In this document: in pieces, positions 59,470 to 64,000 of the stretch
Layout of the letters: the number at the start of each line of letters is the position of its first letter
How positions within the stretch are numbered: the first letter of the stretch is position 1
NCBI GenBank assembly: GCA_050084985.1
Contig: JBITNC010000001.1
Span: forward strand, 141,856,001 to 141,920,000
Direction: 5' to 3'
From: Nageia nagi
Lineage: Eukaryota > Pinophyta
DNA: 64,000 bases
Made by a program: the position numbers and the translations under genes
Notes under the pieces: generated by a model
What the model was told of the DNA's origin: nothing
The model's input: the letters and a program-made list of their open reading frames with translations, nothing else
The model's database searches: none

Positions 59470-60179
59470 TCCATTTTCATTTCCTCAAACAATCTTTATT
59501 TATGTTTTCATTTTATATTTTTTGTTATTTATATATGTGAATGGATGAATGTATGCAAAACTTAAGTAATAAATATGAGCAATAAATATAATAAATATAG
59601 TTGTACAAGAAATAAATAATACTAAATCATTTTTTGCAAAAGATTGATAAAACATAACATTGATAACAATTAACATAAAATGGAATGTTTGTATAATTCT
59701 AGGTACTTTAAACAATTGCTTATAAAAAACATAAATGAGCATTTTTTTTAAAAATTTTGTAGTTTAGGAAAAGGCACGATGTGGATGCCCCATCTTCAGG
59801 GATATGATGCTAATGTCATCAAAGAAGATAAATTTTAAAGAAAAATGTATGAGGCAAAGTTAGGAGATGCAACCAGTAACATAATCAAATAAATAAACAA
59901 AGGAAAAGATAAACATAAATGTAAGAAAAGTAACAAAATAAAAATAAATTATTATACAAATAATAATGAAATAAAAATTATTTCAACCCATGACACGATG
60001 TACCTAGGTCTATTTAGGAACCCACTTACATTTGAAGGATGCAAGAAAAAAATTGGTACTTGATTAGATCTTGATCACATTGTGTGGATTTCATGGCAAT
60101 AGGTGTCAACAACGTGAACGCTATGTGGGTTTTAGGATTAGTTGCCACAAATTTGTGGGATACTTTATTGATTCGTTGC
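59467..60179. other. Element F spacer between antisense gene and gag
   Basis: AT-rich sequence where the two convergent reading directions meet. No motif seen. Confidence 0.4.
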
Positions 60180-62239
60180 CATCAACTATGCATTCTTTAT
60201 GGACTTGAAAGTATTAGAAAAATAATACTTAAAAGAGTTTGGTGTACTTACCATTCCAATTAACCCTTTAGGATATTGTTTTATTGTTGGCAAAGGATTG
60301 GTGAAGATTTCCAATTGAAAATTATCAAGATGAACAGGTACAATAAAATCTGGTTCTTGAGATGAATCATCATAAGTCTAAAAAGCCTTTTGGTCAATGA
60401 AATCTTGTATGATATTTCTTAGAGTCCTGCAATTCTTGGTTAGATGTCCTAGAGTTCTATGATGGTTACAAAACTCTTCAAATCTATAATTTTAAGTGAC
60501 ACCATTTAGAAAATGATGTTGAACAATAGGCAAAATCTCAATAAGATCTTTTTTCAATAAAACATTAAGAATATCATCGACACTTTCATTTAGCTTTATA
60601 AATTTTTGTTTAGGTGGAGATGGTTTCTTATCAGCATTAACAATTGTAATTACTTGTTTTTGATTTGTATTTATTTTGAAGAAGTTACCTTTTAAATCTC
60701 CTTATAGTTTTGAATATTGCAAGATTCATTTTTGAGCAACCTAGCTATCAACTTTCCCAAAGATATATTATCTAGATCAACTACTTCTACTCTAAATTGA
60801 TATAACAATGCAACCATAAAAGGTTCTTTTAAATCTTGTTAAGGATCCATTACCTTATTTGCAACTTTCTTCCATATTTGCATAAAATCTATTAAACTTT
60901 GGTTAGGCAATTGTTTAATTCTACACAAATCTTTAAATTGATCATTTTCTTAAATATTATATTTAAAGTTGTTCAAAAATATATAAACAAGATCATATAT
61001 ATCAATGCTTTTTTTAGGAAGATAAAAATATCATTTCAATGCATCATCTTTTAGACTACTAGAAAATAATTTAGCAAGCATATCACAATCATGAACAAAT
61101 TCAATAACTTCTTCTTGGAATTTTATAACATTCATTTAGGATATTGAGGTCCATCAAATTTTGAAAATTTAATACTCTTTTTGCAATTCAAAACTTACAA
61201 GAAATTCTATCACTTAATGGACGTTTAAGAACAAAAATCATCAGCATCTTTTTAAAATTTTACTTCTATTTTAGTAAGTCTTTCTTGAAGGCTTGAAATA
61301 AGGTTATTAGGATTTGTAGCTATAGGAAAATAGAGTTGAACTAGAGGTGTAGGTTGATCATTCTTAGGGGATGGTGATGGGGTTTATGGAGGTCTATTAC
61401 TTGCTTCAGGGGAAATAATGGAATATTGATGACCTACTTGTGCTTGTTTTAAGTCTACCACTTTAATTTTGGACCAATTCTATTAATTCTTTATTCTTCT
61501 ATGTTATATAATAGATCAAAAAAATAATCTAACCATTAGTCATTGGTAGCTTTTTGAAAACTATTAGATTCTTTTATTCCATTAGAACATCCATTTTTAT
61601 GTCACGTTCATCTTGAGTCCAATTAGGTTTCTTTTCATACACTTTAGTGATGAGTCTAGCAATTTGTTCTTCCAAAGTAATATATTATTCATGTTCACTT
61701 AAAATATGCTTACCTTTATCTTATTGAAAAACTTTAGGAAGTGTACATGTATTATTTGGTTCAGGTGATGTTGATGAAGGGTTAAAGACATCCTTGCAAC
61801 ACATGATCCTTTATTCCTATCCCATAAATTAGAGATCATTTAGAGGTACATATTCTACAATGTTCATGCCATCATTGCAAGTCAACATGACATCAACATA
61901 GTCTATCTTTGATAGAGACATTGTCCATTTATTGAGATCTGCATTATCATACTAAAATAGGGAATTTGAAGTATACAAAGTACTTGTCTCTATAATGACA
62001 TCTATCATTTCATGCTTTGTCAATATATTGATGATAGCTTTAGTGTTGTTAGTAACAAAATATTCTAATCTATCATCAAGAGCCATTACTTGATTTACAA
62101 ATTTTATATTAGAAGGTATAACATCAAGATCACCATGTGCTTCAAATTCATCGATAGAATTATCCAAGTTAATGCTTTCAAAATTATCTTCATCAAGATC
62201 TACTTGAAATTTATTAGGTGCATTACCAATAATACTCAT
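60180..62239 (-). pseudogene. Element F gag
   Basis: Opens at ATG 62239-62237 (MSIIGNAPNKFQVDLDEDNF) with 95 open codons, then many stops. The retrotransposon gag core is readable near 61130-60760: NVIKFQEEVIEFVHDCDMLA, KLFSSSLKDDALK, QFKDLCRIKQLPNQSLIDFM, QIWKKVANKV. A zinc knuckle of the form C-x2-H-x5-H-x4-C is near 60470-60420 (CNHHRTLGHLTKNC, then RTLRNIIQDFIDQKAF). After it come QEPDFIVPVHLDNFQLEIFT and LPTIKQYPKGLIG. The knuckle and RNIIQDFI style resemble gag of Tat/Ogre-type elements. No pol follows. Confidence 0.8.
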
Positions 62240-62557
62240 TCAATTTGAATTAATGAATTCAATATCATTTTCCTCATCAGTTGCAATTCTATCAATAGGA
62301 TCTAGTTCATGGAATTGCTTAGGTAGATAAGGGTTTAATCTATTGCTTCTAATTTTATTAAAATGAACTCTTCCTTTAGACACTTTAGTTTATTCCTTAG
62401 TAGGTAGAAATATCTTTGGGAAAAAGATGGAAGAAACCCTAGAATTATAATTTTCTTGAGTAAATTTTCTATGAATATCATGCAAAGTATAAAATAATAA
62501 CATGAAAAGATTCATGACTCCAAAAGAAAGGTTCCCTAGAATGAATTCTAAGTGTGT

Positions 62558-62577
62558 GGGAATTATCGGGTTCACCA
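62558..62577 (-). other. Element F primer binding site
   Basis: On the minus strand TGGTGAACCCGATAATTCCC starts three bases inside the 5' LTR. The TGG start and TGGTGAACCCGA core look like a complement of a tRNA 3' end; which tRNA I cannot tell. Confidence 0.65.
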
Positions 62578-62580
62578 ATA

Positions 62581-63300
62581 TGTAGATAAGAAATTATGGT
62601 TACAATGAAGAAATACAACAATTATAATGTCTATTAAAAAAGGAGGTGAAACACTTACTCAATATTATTGTGACTAATATATGAGAAGAGTGCACTTGAT
62701 ATGATGGATAAGTGATGTACAATCTTCAATATGTGGAATTGATATATGGAGGATCAGATTGAATATGATACAAAGATTCAAGGATATTATATTCCCTCAA
62801 TTTATACTTATCATCCTCAAGATCGGATGCCTTGGATCATGAAGATTCATGATGTAGATGCCATAATTATAGTCCTATTTTATGGTGCAAATGTTATGAA
62901 ACCTACATAATTAAGATGCATAAAAGAGATAGCAAGTAATGAAATCTAAAAAAAAATAGATTCTCAGATAGGTGGCATCAAGAAATATCGTAAGTGATCA
63001 TATGGGAAAACCACCTATCATAGAGATCTGATAGGCATGTCAACCTTCAACTCCTCCATTATTAATCTACAAGAAAATAGAGAGAAGTGAAAGCCAACTT
63101 ATATCAATAATATAATAATTATAATATTCAAGATACTTGTAAATATAACTAATGTTTAATAATATTGCATTGGTTCTAGCACATGATGTTATCTTGTAAT
63201 AAGACCACTATCTTTACTTTTGTAATATTGATTTCATTTCTTAAAGATTTCTAAAATAAGATTTATTAAATAATTAATAGATTAATTTTAGGTGTCTACA
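62581..63300 (-). repeat. 5' LTR of element F
   Basis: Right copy, with intact ends TGTAGATAAG and GGTGTCTACA. Followed by TSD CCAAC. Confidence 0.92.
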
Positions 63301-63305
63301 CCAAC

Positions 63306-64000
63306 CCTTAAAAAACCATTTACCTATCTTGAGAGATAAGATTTGATTATGAAAAATCCAAACCCAAACATTACTAGGAGAGATCTAAATTGAGAAGGAC
63401 TAAAAATCATGAAGATCACAAGATAGATCCTCTTCACACATACCCAAATTGATAGATCCTATCCCAAACAAAACCCTTATATTATCTTGAGGTACAACAC
63501 TTGGTTATGGAAGTAGAAGTGATTTAATACAAAAACTTCCTTAAATCTCATAAAGATAAAAATACAATTCCCAAGAGAAATCTAGAGGAATTCATTGAAC
63601 AAGAAGTGATTCAACAAAAAGAGGGCTTTGATATCCATAGGAAAAAAATAAAATTCCAAGGAAGTATAATAGATTCACTCTTCTTGCAAGTTATCTTCCT
63701 ACTTCTAAGCTATCTAACCCAACTCTATTTTGTAGGTTTAGTTCATCATCATCATAACACTCCTCTCCATAATCATTGTTCATGCTTCCACTACCATGCT
63801 ATCCATGAATGCTTTTAGAATCTATTTTCTAAAATTTTACACCTCATTACCAAGGTACTATTGGGACAACTTAGGTACTTTCACCTATATATGTAGGGAA
63901 TCAATATTTAAACTTCTTAGGGAGTTGGTTGCATTCATTTTAAAATCCTAATGCAATTTATTACACAAATAACAAAATTCCTTCAAACCAACACACATGT
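63306..64000. other. Right flank of element F; unidentified
   Basis: No gene recognised. Phrases such as ACACATACCCAAATTGATAGA recall the left flank near 55080-55110 (TATATACCCAAATCCAAAGA). Element F may therefore have inserted into a low-copy repeat with internal periodicity. Confidence 0.35.

Larger units (their letters stand above)
55116..63300 (-). mobile_element. Element F: gag-only LTR retroelement with antisense PMD gene
   Basis: LTRs 55116-55832 and 62581-63300 (ends TGTAGA / TCTACA, about 85-90 percent alike by eye) are flanked by a perfect 5-bp TSD CCAAC (55111-55115 and 63301-63305). On the minus strand a PBS follows the right LTR and a polypurine tract precedes the left LTR, so the element reads leftward. 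Decayed gag occupies 62239-60180. No protease, RT, RNase H or integrase motif is found in the remaining 4.3 kb. Instead, a gene on the opposite strand with PMD signatures lies at 57.6-59.4 kb. It must have relied on another element for replication. Confidence 0.9.

Noticed and set aside
1-64000. CRISPR arrays, operons, riboswitches, tRNA or rRNA genes
   Set aside because: The sequence is eukaryotic plant DNA; the tandem arrays present are minisatellites or LTR repeats, and no tRNA cloverleaf or rRNA segment was noticed.

Overview
This window looks like nuclear DNA from a land plant with a large, repeat-rich genome, possibly a gymnosperm, although nothing here fixes the species. It is AT-rich, has no bacterial-style operons, no rRNA or tRNA genes that I could see, and almost all recognisable coding sequence belongs to plant transposable elements in various states of decay. 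The only good candidate for a piece of host gene is one short 3'-terminal exon near 45.7 kb.

Layout. 1-3 kb: unidentified sequence with small repeats. 3.0-5.0 kb: decayed hAT transposase (+). 6.1-19.6 kb: element A, a nearly complete minus-strand Ty3/gypsy element of the Tat type with 1.75-kb LTRs. Its order is gag, protease, extra plant-type RNase H, RT, RNase H, integrase, then a 3.6-kb accessory reading frame of unknown function between integrase and the 3' LTR. 20.5-41.2 kb: a second hAT transposase pseudogene (minus) split in two by element B, a chromodomain-type Ty3/gypsy element (+, 21782-40986, 5-bp TSD TTTTG). B in turn hosts copia fragments (22.9-30.8 kb), a non-autonomous hAT-like element with an 8-bp TSD (32.9-33.7 kb), and element H, an LTR element without recognisable pol (34.6-40.3 kb). 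The nest therefore has at least three levels, and B's gag, pol and chromodomain remnants can be read across the insertions.

41.2-55.1 kb is mostly unidentified. It holds a Mutator-like hairpin MITE (42.0-42.6 kb), the possible host exon (45.7 kb), a decayed orphan coding region on the minus strand (46.3-47.8 kb) and a LINE reverse-transcriptase tail (49.9 kb).

55.1-63.3 kb is element F, a minus-strand LTR element with a perfect 5-bp TSD, PBS, PPT and a decayed gag, but no pol that I can read. In place of pol it carries, antisense to gag, a decayed gene with plant mobile domain (PMD) signatures followed by a coiled-coil region.

The most interesting signals are the accessory gene of element A, the antisense PMD gene inside element F, and the repeated bZIP-like TGACATCA/TGACGTCA motifs in the LTRs of element A. 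All coding sequences found carry frameshifts or stops, so none of the elements present looks autonomous today. Reading-frame starts are mostly inferred from homology, because few begin with a convincing ATG. Percent identities given are estimates by eye.
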